Source: Paenibacillus_AP thailandensis
GTDB taxonomy: Bacteria > Bacillota > Bacilli > Paenibacillales > Paenibacillaceae
DNA: 64,000 bases
Assembly: GCF_042685365.1 (NCBI RefSeq)
Contig: NZ_JBHUMY010000008.1
Location: forward strand, 1-64,000
Direction of reading: 5' to 3'
Shown here: positions 1 to 8,217 of the stretch, piece by piece
Position numbering within the stretch: position 1 is the stretch's first letter
Layout of the letters: the number at the start of each line of letters is the position of its first letter
Translations under genes and position numbers: made by a program
Notes under the pieces: generated by a model
Databases searched by the model: none
Seen by the model: only the letters and a program-made list of their open reading frames with translations
Told to the model about the DNA's origin: nothing

Positions 1-447
1 CGCTGGCGCTTCTGCCGCCTCTAGCGGCGCACGCAGTGCTGCCCGCAGCGCTGGCGCTTCTGCCGCCTCTAGCGGCGCACGCAGTGCTGCCCGCAGCGCT
101 GGCGCTTCTGCCGCCTCTAGCGGCTCGCACACCTCCGCCCGGAGCGCTGGCGCTTCTGCCGCCTCTAGCGGCTCGCATAGCGCTGCTCGGAGCGCTGGCG
201 CTTCTGCCGCCTCTAGCGGCTCGCACACCTCCGCCCGGAGCGCTGGCGCTTCTGCCGCCTCTAGCGGCTCGCACACCTCCGCCCGGAGCGCTGGCGCTTC
301 TGCCGCCTCTAGCGGCACGCTCAGCTCCGCCCGCAGCGCTGGCGCTTCTGCCGCCTCTAGCGGCTCGCATAGCGCTGCTCGGAGCGCTGGCGCTTCTGCC
401 GCCTCTAGCGGCGCACGCAGTGCTGCCCGCAGCGCTGGCGCTTCCGC
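1..447. repeat. 48-bp tandem repeat, nine full copies plus a partial tenth
   Basis: Units start at 1, 49, 97, 145, 193, 241, 289, 337, 385 and 433; the last is cut short. Each begins CGCTGGCGCTTCTGCCGCC. The 3' half varies among four types, in the order A A B C B B D C A. The length is a multiple of three, so copy number can change without breaking the frame of the host gene. The array probably continues left of the window. Confidence 0.95.
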
Positions 448-865
448 CGGGACAGTCAACTCCTCGCGCGGCATTCGCAGAGGATCTTTCCCGCTAACGG
501 AAGGAGCTTCTCCCTTACCAAGGGGAAACGAAGCGTCCTTCTACAGCACCGGCATCATATCAAGAAAATCCAATCCGGCGGCTTTCGCCCGCATCATTAT
601 TCACAACCGCCGTCTTCAACCGATTCAGGCCGCGGTCGCCGTCGTCCAATGGCCTTCGTCCGATACCTCGAAGACCGTGACGCACAGCCTTATTTCCGTT
701 CCGGCCAAACACAGCGAATACATTACGGCGGACATTGCCGGCGCAACCGGCGATTACGAAGTGCGCATAGCCGTTTCCGACAAAAAAAACGTCCTGATCA
801 ACGTCTTTAATATGGACGACCGGCTGGAGCCCATCGACGCAATGACGTTTCGGGACAAAGACTGA
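2..865 (+). CDS. Ala/Ser/Gly 16-residue-repeat protein, C-terminal part (5' end outside window)
   Basis: This reading frame is open from the window edge to a TGA at 863-865 and has no start here, so the N-terminus is missing. The first ~145 residues are nine 16-residue repeats with core AGASAASSG followed by a variable segment (ARSAARS, SHTSARS, SHSAARS or TLSSARS). About 135 non-repetitive residues follow, with alternating hydrophobic/polar character and ending MDDRLEPIDAMTFRDKD, suggesting a small beta-rich domain. The frame was chosen because it alone runs through the repeats into this non-repetitive region; another frame gives a Leu/Pro/Ala product that stops at 497. Low-complexity repeat plus C-terminal beta domain is the layout of spore-surface or cell-surface filament proteins, but no family was recognised, so that role is inference. 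A terminator follows. Confidence 0.65.
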   Translation, partial: AGASAASSGARSAARSAGASAASSGARSAARSAGASAASSGSHTSARSAGASAASSGSHSAARSAGASAASSGSHTSARSAGASAASSGSHTSARSAGASAASSGTLSSARSAGASAASSGSHSAARSAGASAASSGARSAARSAGASAGTVNSSRGIRRGSFPLTEGASPLPRGNEASFYSTGIISRKSNPAAFARIIIHNRRLQPIQAAVAVVQWPSSDTSKTVTHSLISVPAKHSEYITADIAGATGDYEVRIAVSDKKNVLINVFNMDDRLEPIDAMTFRDKD

Positions 866-887
866 GCGGCCGGAGCGCTTTTCCGGC

Positions 888-929
888 AAAAAACCGCAGA
901 CGGGCATATCGCCCGCGCTGCGGTTTTTT
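888..929. terminator. Bidirectional terminator between convergent genes
   Basis: Arms AAAAAACCGCAG (888-899) and CTGCGGTTTTTT (918-929) form a stem with a T-run on either strand. It serves the repeat protein (+) and the gene at 948-1355 (-). Confidence 0.85.
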
Positions 930-947
930 GGGTTGCGTAGCTTCGTC

Positions 948-1355
948 TCATATTTTCACGTCGCCGGAAAAATATCCGTAATCCCCGGCGTCGGGAAGAA
1001 ATTCCCCGTCTGTATCCGCATCTTCGTCCCGGTTTCGAAGTCCGGCCGCTTCGTTTTCTTCCTCGGCTAACCAATCCTCGTTGACGATATGCGCCGGTAT
1101 CGAAAGCCCGTCCAGCGCGTACGCCGTGTTCACCACCAGCGATTCGCTCAAGTTCGATTGCTCCGCCAGCACTCCGCCGTTCGCCTGCGCGATTTCGAGG
1201 GCGGAAGTCAAATCGTCCCCGTTCAGATGAATATGGACGCGGTTTCCTTCGTGCAGCACCGGGTCGTAACCGAGCTCCTGCAGCGTGTCGCACGCAATGG
1301 CCGCGCTCTTTGAATCTGCAAAGTTAAACAACAACGCTTTTGTATCCGTCGGCAT
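948..1355 (-). CDS. Uncharacterised acidic protein
   Basis: 135 residues beginning MPTDTKALLFNF. The start at 1355 was chosen over one at 1397 because AGAAGGGA lies at normal spacing before it. Residues ~1-65 look like a small alpha/beta domain (hydrophobic strands, a helix around DSKSAAIACDTLQELG, then a strand around RVHIHLNG), loosely like single-domain ferredoxin-like folds. The C-terminal third is very acidic (EEENEAAGLRNRDEDADTDG). No signal peptide, membrane segment or catalytic motif is visible. It is monocistronic and convergent with the repeat protein. I do not recognise the family; the product is probably cytoplasmic. Confidence 0.6.
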   Translation of the reverse strand: MPTDTKALLFNFADSKSAAIACDTLQELGYDPVLHEGNRVHIHLNGDDLTSALEIAQANGGVLAEQSNLSESLVVNTAYALDGLSIPAHIVNEDWLAEEENEAAGLRNRDEDADTDGEFLPDAGDYGYFSGDVKI

Positions 1356-1505
1356 GCGAGTTCCCTTCTTTCTTGCGGCACATAGCCGCCGATTCATTTC
1401 CCGTTAACAACATTAGAGTGCCCAACGTTGGCAGCAATCATGTCGTCCGTGCAAGATCCGGCAAAAATAAGAACGGACTCATCGTAAACGATTCGAAAAA
1501 GACTG

Positions 1506-1534
1506 TTGTCAATTGCCAAATAATTTTGCATAAT
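1506..1534 (+). promoter_or_regulatory. Possible sigma-A promoter in the 1356-1750 gap
   Basis: TTGTCA (1506-1511), a 17-bp spacer and CATAAT (1529-1534). It would give the PAS-XRE gene a leader of about 210 nt. The rest of the 395-bp gap shows no gene or strong hairpin. Confidence 0.4.
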
Positions 1535-1750
1535 CGTTTTAGAAGGTTTCTGTTAGGTTATATAACATAATAGGTTAAACCAGGGCATGGATTATGTGAG
1601 GTATGTGTCACTAACAAATATACACTAGTTATCTTCGATTATGAACATGGCTGCACTTCTAGAGCAGCGGATATTTTACGACTCCCGCGCCATGTGTCTT
1701 GCAAGTCGTTCATTCGTTCAACTTATGGATAAACAAGGAAGGTGCAAACG

Positions 1751-2650
1751 ATGCAAAACGTATTTTACTTGATGAAGGAACCGATGTTCATTGTGGAGCT
1801 CGAGCATGACCGGTGGTCCATCCGCGATCTGAACCAATCGTTTACGGCGCTGTCCGGGTACAAAAAGAACGAGCTGCTGGAGGCCGATCCCGCCGGACTG
1901 CTGAAGGAAGGGCTGCCCTTCGGGCAATTGATCGCCCGCTTGACCGACGAAGCCGAAGAAGCGGCCGCGTCGCTGGAGTGGGAGCTGATCTCCAAGTCGA
2001 CGGCCGCGGTTCCGGTTCGCCTCTCCTGCCGGACGCTGCAATCGGACGACAGAACCTGTTACGTCATCATGTGCCAGGACATCGCCGGGCAAAGATGGAT
2101 CGAGGAATATGCCGTCGAAAACCATATCGACGCTTCACTCAGCGTCGACGCGCAATTTAAAATCCGTTCGCTCGAGCGTTATTACTCCCCGGTTAAAAAT
2201 AAAGCGTCGCATTATTTGAATGCGTCCCTATTCGATTTTGTAGCCGAGAGCTCGCGCAAGCCGCTGCGCAAAGCGTTCGACAACGCCCGCACCGGCGGCG
2301 CCGTCGAGCAAGCCGAAGCAACGCTGCAAATCGGCGATTCGGTCTATTATGTGAGCGCGCTGATCAAGCCCCTGTTTAACGGATCGCGCGCCTTTAAAGG
2401 CTATATCGTGATCGTTACGAGCTTGCGTTTCCACGAGCAGGAGGAGGACCCGTCGCTCAAGCTGCGCATGCTGATGCTGAACAAAAACATATCCGCCACC
2501 TCCCTCGCGCAATCGACGCTTATATCCCTTACGACGATATCCAAAATCCGCAACGGCAAAATAAAAAAGCCCCAGCGGCTGACGGCAGAGCTCATTGCCG
2601 GCAGGCTGGGGGTCAAACCCGAAACGATCTGGAGCAGCTTCAAGCGGTAA
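1751..2650 (+). CDS. PAS-domain sensor fused to an XRE-type HTH regulator
   Basis: 299 residues. The start ATG at 1751 follows AAGGAAGG at 1734-1741; a GTG at 1742 is too close to it. Residues ~1-115 read as a PAS domain (FIVELEHDRWSIRDLNQSF, ALSGYKKNELL, ending YVIMCQDIAG). Residues ~120-225 look like a second PAS-like module (ASLFDFVAESSRKPL to GYIVIVTSLRFHE). Residues ~235-299 form a Cro/CI-type helix-turn-helix (MLNKNISATSLAQSTLISLTT, then TAELIAGRLGVKPETIW). There is no kinase, GGDEF or transmembrane segment, so it is probably a one-component cytoplasmic sensor-regulator. Ligand and targets are unknown. It is convergent with the chemoreceptor, with only 37 bp between the stops. Confidence 0.75.
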   Translation: MQNVFYLMKEPMFIVELEHDRWSIRDLNQSFTALSGYKKNELLEADPAGLLKEGLPFGQLIARLTDEAEEAAASLEWELISKSTAAVPVRLSCRTLQSDDRTCYVIMCQDIAGQRWIEEYAVENHIDASLSVDAQFKIRSLERYYSPVKNKASHYLNASLFDFVAESSRKPLRKAFDNARTGGAVEQAEATLQIGDSVYYVSALIKPLFNGSRAFKGYIVIVTSLRFHEQEEDPSLKLRMLMLNKNISATSLAQSTLISLTTISKIRNGKIKKPQRLTAELIAGRLGVKPETIWSSFKR

Positions 2651-2687
2651 GCCGCTCCTTTTTTATCGCATCTTAAACGTTGCTAAG

Positions 2688-4409
2688 CTACAGCTTGAAG
2701 CGCGAAACGACCTCGTTCATATCGAGCGCGATTTCGCTGAGCGAACCGGCGGACGAAGCGATTCCTCCCGCCGCGGCGGCTTGCTTATCGGATGCGGCGG
2801 CCACATGGCCCGAAATATCCGACGTTCTTCGGGCAATGTCCATCACCTGCTCCACCGATGCCGCCACCTGCTCGGAGCTGGCTGCGAGCTGCTCGGCTGC
2901 AGCGGCGACCTCCTGAATTTTGGCGGATACGTCGTCCGAAGCGTCCGCGATCCGCCGGAACGCCGCTCCGGCCTCGTTGATCTTGGAGATGCCTTTGCCG
3001 GATTCCTCCCTGCTGGCGTGCATCGACGCGGCCGTCTGCAGCGTATCGTCTTTAATTTTCGTAATGGTCTCCGTAATTTCCGATACCGCTTTGGCCGTTT
3101 GCCCGGAAAGCTGGCGCACCTCTTCCGCCACGACGGCGAAGCCTTTGCCGTGCTCGCCGGCGCGCGCCGCCTCGATCGAGGCGTTTAACGCAAGCAGATT
3201 CGTTTGCTTCGATATGTTGCCGATGAGATTAATAATGTTCCCGATGCTCTGCATATGGCTTTCCAGCTGCTCGACCTGCTGCGCGGCTCCGCGGATCGAC
3301 TCGTCGATGGCGTTCATCGTCCGGACGGCATCTTCGATCGTGCCGGCGCCCTCCTTCGACCGTTCGGCCGCCTCCGCCGATATTTGCGATACGATGGAGC
3401 TGCTCTCGGCGATACGTTGTACCCCCGTCGACATCTCTTCCGTCGAACGGGCGATTTCGCCGAAGCTGACGAGCTGCTCGGATGCGCCCGCTGCCGCTTC
3501 GCGCACAAGCGATGCCGCCTCTTCCGCGGAGCTTGCGTTCTCCTGCGAAACCGCAAGCAGCTCCTGCGCCGATGCGGATATGCCCGCCGATGCCGCTTGC
3601 ATGCGGCCTACAGCCCCTTGCATCATGGCGATCATCCCGCTTAGCGCATCCATCAGGACGGCGATTTCGTCGCGGGTACGCACCTTCGGCACCGTGACTT
3701 GCAGATCTCCTTCCGATACGAGGCGTACCGTTTCGGACGCCTTCTTCAGCGGAACGGAAATCGTTCTCCGTATGTAGAATAGAAGCCCTGCAATAAGCGC
3801 GACGGCAACGCCGATGCCGATTCCCGACACTATTGCGCTCTGGTTGTAAATGCGCCGGCTTGACGCGCTTTCGTCGCTCGCCCCCGACTGATTCTGCCAG
3901 ATCAGCGCGTCCGTATAGGTGCTAAGCGCGTTAAAGGAATTTTCCGAATCGCGGATCGCCGTGTCGATTTGGCGGTCGTCCCCTTTGGAATCGAGAACGT
4001 CGACCAGATGGTTGTAGCCCTCGATGTAGATGCTCCACTGGGATTTCAGCGATTCATACAGCCTCGAATCGTCCGTCTTCGTATACCCTGTCCGGTAGGA
4101 TGCGAATATTTGCTCGAGCTCGGCGATCGCCGCCTCGCCTTGCGACTTCAGGCTCTCCATTTGAGCCGGAGTATCCTTCTGGTAGATCATCTTGTACTGA
4201 ATGGTCAACAAGTTTTCGTTGGCATGGTTTAATTCAAGAATCGCCTGCGTGTTTAGAAGCCAAATGCCCGATATTTTCGCCGCGTTCTCGTTCATCTTGC
4301 CCATCTGCGTGAAGGAGATGATGCCGTTCGCCGCCAATATGACAAGAATGACGAGAAATGATGCCGTCAGACGTTGACTGACCGTTAGATTGAACTTCCT
4401 TAAGCGCAT
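2688..4409 (-). CDS. Methyl-accepting chemotaxis protein
   Basis: 573 residues. TM1 lies at ~14-36, then an extracytoplasmic helical ligand-binding region of the 4HB_MCP type (~37-188), TM2 (~190-213), HAMP (~214-266) and the long cytoplasmic methyl-accepting coiled coil. The conserved hairpin tip is visible (EAARAGEHGKGFAVVAEEVR). It signals through CheW and CheA to the flagellar motor. No C-terminal pentapeptide tether for CheR/CheB is present. It is a single gene with no che genes nearby. The ligand cannot be read from the sequence. The A/T-rich 4410-4597 upstream stretch contains its promoter region but no clear sigma-D box was found. Confidence 0.95.
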   Translation of the reverse strand: MRLRKFNLTVSQRLTASFLVILVILAANGIISFTQMGKMNENAAKISGIWLLNTQAILELNHANENLLTIQYKMIYQKDTPAQMESLKSQGEAAIAELEQIFASYRTGYTKTDDSRLYESLKSQWSIYIEGYNHLVDVLDSKGDDRQIDTAIRDSENSFNALSTYTDALIWQNQSGASDESASSRRIYNQSAIVSGIGIGVAVALIAGLLFYIRRTISVPLKKASETVRLVSEGDLQVTVPKVRTRDEIAVLMDALSGMIAMMQGAVGRMQAASAGISASAQELLAVSQENASSAEEAASLVREAAAGASEQLVSFGEIARSTEEMSTGVQRIAESSSIVSQISAEAAERSKEGAGTIEDAVRTMNAIDESIRGAAQQVEQLESHMQSIGNIINLIGNISKQTNLLALNASIEAARAGEHGKGFAVVAEEVRQLSGQTAKAVSEITETITKIKDDTLQTAASMHASREESGKGISKINEAGAAFRRIADASDDVSAKIQEVAAAAEQLAASSEQVAASVEQVMDIARRTSDISGHVAAASDKQAAAAGGIASSAGSLSEIALDMNEVVSRFKL

Positions 4410-4597
4410 AAATTGCCCCCTTCGTCTCGATTAATTATGTATAAAATATAGTATATATTACACTCCTATCATTACTAAAGCCCTATTTTTTCATTATTTT
4501 CATGAACGATATCGGTCGATTTCTGTCATCATCTGAAATTCTCTATTTATCGACAAAAAGTTAAATAGTTTTAATTTTTATGAAAAGGCTCAAAAAA

Positions 4598-4634
4598 ACG
4601 GCCGTTCCTTTAAACCGGTTAAAGGAACGGCCGT
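4598..4634 (-). terminator. Terminator of glpD
   Basis: Near-perfect stem with arms ACGGCCGTTCCTTTAA and TTAAAGGAACGGCCGT, followed on the minus strand by seven T. Confidence 0.92.
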
Positions 4635-4663
4635 ACGGCCGAAGCTTATAATCATGGCTCCGT

Positions 4664-6337
4664 TCAATCGTTCGATGCCGGTTCGGTCGCCGCTCTCAGC
4701 TCCCGCTCCAGCTCTTCCGCATACTCCCGCTTCTCGTCATCGCTATACCGCAGACACTCCGCCATACATTCCAATACGCCGTCTTTCCATCGCCGCACCC
4801 AAGCAATGTCGAAAAACAACGCCCCTGTCCGTCTTACAAAAAAATCGACCGGCTTTACGGCCATTTCTTCTTCGACCGAATACAGGAGCATGCCGTACAC
4901 ATCGGCCGGGAGACCGTGCGCGGACGGCAGATCCGGACTCCACTTCTTGATCCGGTCGAACAATTTAGGCGCGTTCGAGCCGTAACGGGCCGCAAGCCAT
5001 TTCGCGCTTGACGCGGAAAGTCCGAGGCTAACCCCCTTCTCTTGCATGCTCGCAACAAATGCGGGCAGCTTCGCCGAGCCGCCGACGTCGCCTCCGGAAA
5101 TCGGCAGCGTACGCGTTGCGCAAGCGGCGAACGGACCGCGCCCTTCCGCCTTCAAATCGGCGACAAGACGGTCCGTTACCGTCTCCGCCATCTTCCGGTA
5201 GCCGGTCAGCTTGCCTCCGGCAATCGTCAGCAGCCCGGACGGCGACACGAATATTTCATCCCGTCTCGACACTTCGGAAGGCGACTTCCCTTCTTCGTAA
5301 ATAAGCGGCCGCAAGCCCGACCAGCTCGACTCGACATCGCGGGCCGCAAGCTTCAAGCCAGGAAACAGGCCGTTCACGGCCGCAAGCAAATAATCCCGAT
5401 CCGCTGCGGTCATTCTCGGATTGGCCGTATCGCCGGTATAATCGGTATCGGTCGTTCCGACATACGTTTTCCCGTCGCGGGGAATGGCGAACACCATTCT
5501 GCCGTCGGGCGTATCGAAATAGATCGCTTGACGCAGCGGAAACCGGTCTCCGTCGAATACCAGATGAACCCCTTTGGTCAGACGGAGGGTTTTTCCTTTT
5601 TTGGAGCGGTCAAGCTCTCGCAGCCCGTCTACCCAAGGCCCCGTCGCGTTCACGACCTTGCGCGCCCGAATCGTAAACGATTCGCCGCCGATCATATCCC
5701 GCGCACGAACGCCGGCCGCTTTACCGTCCTCGCGGTATACGAACTCCTCTACTTTGACGTAGTTGACGGCGTCCGCCCCAAGCTCCGCGGCCTTCTTGAG
5801 CACCTCGACCGTCAGCCGGGCGTCGTCCGTCCGGTATTCCACGTAATAGCCGCCGCCCTTCATTCCTTCCGCCTTCAGCAGAGGCTCTTTCTTAAGGGTT
5901 TCTTCCTTGCTTAGCATCGTGCGCCGCTCCTCGCGCTTTACGCCGGCCAGATAGTCATAAACGCGCAGCCCGATCGACGTGCTGAACGGCCCGAACGTGC
6001 CCCCCCGGTACAGCGGGAGCAGCATCCGTTCCGGCGTCGTCACATGCGGCCCGTTCTCGTACACGACGGCCCGTTCCTTCCCGACCTCCGCAACCATTTT
6101 CACCTCGAATTGCTTCAAATAACGCAGTCCCCCGTGTACGAGCTTCGTGGACCTGCTGGACGTGCCCGCCGCAAAATCCTGCATCTCCAGGACCGCCGTC
6201 TTCAGCCCCCTGCTCTGCGCGTCAAGCGCAATGCCCGCTCCCGTAATGCCGCCGCCGATAATGACGACGTCGTACAGCTCTTGTTCCATTGCTGCCAGCT
6301 TGCCCGCCCGGTCCGTTGCCGAAAATGAATGCTTCAT
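4664..6337 (-). CDS. glpD: Aerobic glycerol-3-phosphate dehydrogenase
   Basis: 557 residues, co-linear with B. subtilis GlpD by recall. FAD-dependent oxidation of sn-glycerol-3-phosphate to dihydroxyacetone phosphate, with electrons passed to menaquinone at the inner face of the membrane. The FAD-binding GGGITGAG is at residues 28-35. Also seen are FAAGTSSRSTKLVHGGLRYL, YYVEYRTDDARL, FDTPDGRMVFAIPR and AGGKLTGYRKMAE, all family hallmarks. The alternative start at residue 17 is possible, but family members carry a similar N-terminal extension. It follows glpK and a strong hairpin at 6378-6431 that fits GlpP-type antitermination. Confidence 0.97.
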   Translation of the reverse strand: MKHSFSATDRAGKLAAMEQELYDVVIIGGGITGAGIALDAQSRGLKTAVLEMQDFAAGTSSRSTKLVHGGLRYLKQFEVKMVAEVGKERAVVYENGPHVTTPERMLLPLYRGGTFGPFSTSIGLRVYDYLAGVKREERRTMLSKEETLKKEPLLKAEGMKGGGYYVEYRTDDARLTVEVLKKAAELGADAVNYVKVEEFVYREDGKAAGVRARDMIGGESFTIRARKVVNATGPWVDGLRELDRSKKGKTLRLTKGVHLVFDGDRFPLRQAIYFDTPDGRMVFAIPRDGKTYVGTTDTDYTGDTANPRMTAADRDYLLAAVNGLFPGLKLAARDVESSWSGLRPLIYEEGKSPSEVSRRDEIFVSPSGLLTIAGGKLTGYRKMAETVTDRLVADLKAEGRGPFAACATRTLPISGGDVGGSAKLPAFVASMQEKGVSLGLSASSAKWLAARYGSNAPKLFDRIKKWSPDLPSAHGLPADVYGMLLYSVEEEMAVKPVDFFVRRTGALFFDIAWVRRWKDGVLECMAECLRYSDDEKREYAEELERELRAATEPASND

Positions 6338-6377
6338 CCCGTATCCTTCCTCTCCGCAGCTTCGATATGTGAAAAAA

Positions 6378-6431
6378 ACCGCGACGACCCGGACTAAAGC
6401 GCCAAAGCTTTAGCCGGGTTCTATCGCGGTT
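6378..6431 (-). promoter_or_regulatory. glpD leader hairpin, likely GlpP-controlled terminator
   Basis: Read on the minus strand, three stacked helices (AACCGCGA/TCGCGGTT, CCCGG/CCGGG, GCTTTAG/CTAAAGC) are followed by GGTTTTTTT. It lies between the glpK stop (6501) and the glpD start (6337). In B. subtilis the glpD leader has a terminator that GlpP overrides when glycerol-3-phosphate is present; glpP is encoded just upstream here. The structure is seen; GlpP control is inferred. Confidence 0.75.
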
Positions 6432-6500
6432 CTCCTAATCTCCTACCGGAACTATTAACTTGTCGTAACTTGTAAATCGTTTTACCAATAATTGCCCTTA

Positions 6501-7997
6501 TCATTTAAAAGCCATAGCCGCTTGAACGGCTTTTTTCCAGCCGGCGTACAGGCGGCTCCTGTCCTCTTGCGGCATGCCTGGCGTGAAAGCCCGGTCCAGC
6601 TTCCAGCTTTCCCGGATTTCCTGCTTGCTCTTCCAATAGCCGACCGCCAGCCCGGCCAAATAAGCGGCCCCAAGCGCCGTCGTCTCGTTCACGACGGGCC
6701 GCTCCACTTCCACGCCCAGCATATCGCTCTGGAACTGCATCAGAAAATCGTTGCGGACGGCGCCGCCGTCGACGCGTAAGGCAGGAAGCAGCAGCCCGGA
6801 ATCGATCGCCATCGCGTCCAGCACGTCCTTGCTCTGGTAAGCGAGAGATTCGAGCGTGGCCCGGACGAAATGCTCCTTGGTCGTGCCGCGCGTCAGCCCG
6901 AATACGGCGCCTCGAACCTCGCTGTCCCAATAAGGCGTGCCCAATCCGACAAACGCCGGCACTACGTAGACGCCTTCGGTGGAGTTTACCTTCGACGCGT
7001 AAGCTTCGCTGTCGGCCGAAGTTTTCAGCATCCGGAGACCGTCCCGCAGCCATTGCAGCGCCGAGCCCGCCACGAATACGCTGCCTTCCAGCGCATATTG
7101 CACCTCTCCGTCGATTCCCCAGGCGATCGTCGTCAGCAGGCCGTGCTTCGATTCGACGGCTTCGGCGCCCGTATTCATCAGCATGAAACAGCCGGTGCCG
7201 TAGGTGTTTTTGGTCATGCCCTTGTCGAAGCAAGCTTGCCCGAACAAAGCCGCCTGCTGGTCGCCCGCAATGCCCGCGATCGGAATGCGGCTGCCGAAGA
7301 AATGATGCTCCACCGTGTACGTATACACTTCCGACGAAGACCGTACCTCGGGCAGCATCGCGGACGGAATACCGAGAATACCGAGCAGCTCCTCGTCCCA
7401 GCGCAGATCCCGGATATTATACAGAAGCGTTCTGGACGCATTGGAATAATCGGTAATATGGGCTTTGCCGCCGCTCAGCTTCCAGACGAGCCATGTGTCG
7501 ATCGTCCCGAACAGCAGCTCCCCGTTCTCCGCTTTCTCGCGTGCGCCCTCCACATGATCGAGGATCCACTTGATTTTGGTGCCGGAAAAATAAGGATCGA
7601 TAAGAAGCCCCGTCTTCCGCCGGAAAAGCTCGTCATAGCCTTGGCCCTTCAGCTTTTCGCATATATCGTTCGTCTGCCGGGACTGCCAAACGATCGCGCG
7701 ATGGATCGGATGCCCCGTATGCTTATCCCATACGACCGCCGTTTCCCGCTGGTTCGTAATGCCGATCGCCGCAATCTGGTCCGGCTGTACGGCCGCTTTC
7801 GTCAGCGCTTGCGCTATAACGCCAAGAACCGAAACCCAGATTTCGCCGGCGTCATGCTCCACCCATCCCGGCTCGGGATAATATTGCCGGATCTCCTGCT
7901 GCGCGGAGCATACGGCATGCCCTTCCTTATCGAATAAAATCGCCCGCGTGCTTGTCGTTCCTTGGTCGATTGCAAGAACGTACCGCTTCGCCGTCAC
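6501..7997 (-). CDS. glpK: Glycerol kinase
   Basis: 498 residues, FGGY family: ATP + glycerol to sn-glycerol-3-phosphate in the cytoplasm. The GTG start at 7997 is preceded by GAGGAGGGG at proper spacing and gives the usual N-terminus (TAKRYVLAIDQGTTSTRAI). Also visible are QQEIRQYYPEPGWVEHD, GITNQRETAVVWDK, AGIAGDQQAALFGQ and VDGGAVRNDFLMQFQSDMLG. The frame stays open upstream to 8210 through the 66-bp repeats and would add 71 Cys-containing residues; this is judged an artefact of repeats whose length is a multiple of three. Second gene of the glp cluster; no glpF is present in the window. Confidence 0.96.
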   Translation of the reverse strand: MTAKRYVLAIDQGTTSTRAILFDKEGHAVCSAQQEIRQYYPEPGWVEHDAGEIWVSVLGVIAQALTKAAVQPDQIAAIGITNQRETAVVWDKHTGHPIHRAIVWQSRQTNDICEKLKGQGYDELFRRKTGLLIDPYFSGTKIKWILDHVEGAREKAENGELLFGTIDTWLVWKLSGGKAHITDYSNASRTLLYNIRDLRWDEELLGILGIPSAMLPEVRSSSEVYTYTVEHHFFGSRIPIAGIAGDQQAALFGQACFDKGMTKNTYGTGCFMLMNTGAEAVESKHGLLTTIAWGIDGEVQYALEGSVFVAGSALQWLRDGLRMLKTSADSEAYASKVNSTEGVYVVPAFVGLGTPYWDSEVRGAVFGLTRGTTKEHFVRATLESLAYQSKDVLDAMAIDSGLLLPALRVDGGAVRNDFLMQFQSDMLGVEVERPVVNETTALGAAYLAGLAVGYWKSKQEIRESWKLDRAFTPGMPQEDRSRLYAGWKKAVQAAMAFK

Positions 7998-8014
7998 GAC
8001 CTTCCCCTCCTCAA

Positions 8015-8207
8015 CGTTTTGCGGAGCAATGCTCCCTTGATCTGCTTCGCAGCAAAATCGTGCTTCGGAAGCCTCTGCTTCGTTTTGCGGAGCAAGGCTC
8101 CCCTGATCTGCTTCGCAGCAAAATCTTGCTTCGAAAGCATCTGCTTCGTTTTGCGGAGCAAGGCTCCCCTGATCTTCTTCGCAGCAAAATCGCGCTGCGG
8201 AAGCACT
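8015..8207. repeat. 66-bp direct repeat, about 2.9 copies, between glpP and glpK
   Basis: Copies start at 8015, 8081 and 8147, each beginning CGTTTTGCGGAGCAA and containing TGATCTGCTTCGCAGCAAAATC (a few mismatches; the third has CTTCTTCG). Within a unit TTTTGC-GGAGCA is nearly the inverse of TGCTTC-GCAGCAAAA, so each copy can fold on itself. It fills nearly all of the glpP-glpK gap. It looks like a dispersed intergenic palindromic repeat that has tandemly expanded. Confidence 0.9.
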
Positions 8208-8217
8208 CACCTATTCG

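Noticed and set aside
1..447. CRISPR array
   Set aside because: Units are contiguous 48-bp tandem repeats without spacers and are part of a coding frame.
36..497. Open frame encoding a Leu/Pro/Ala-rich repeat protein
   Set aside because: It stops at 497 without a non-repetitive domain or ribosome site; the frame from base 2 continues to a proper domain and terminator.
8015..8207. CRISPR array
   Set aside because: Copies abut directly with no unique spacers.
7998..8210. 71-residue Cys-containing N-terminal extension of GlpK
   Set aside because: Created by 66-bp intergenic repeats in frame; the GTG at 7997 has a strong ribosome site and gives the normal GlpK length.
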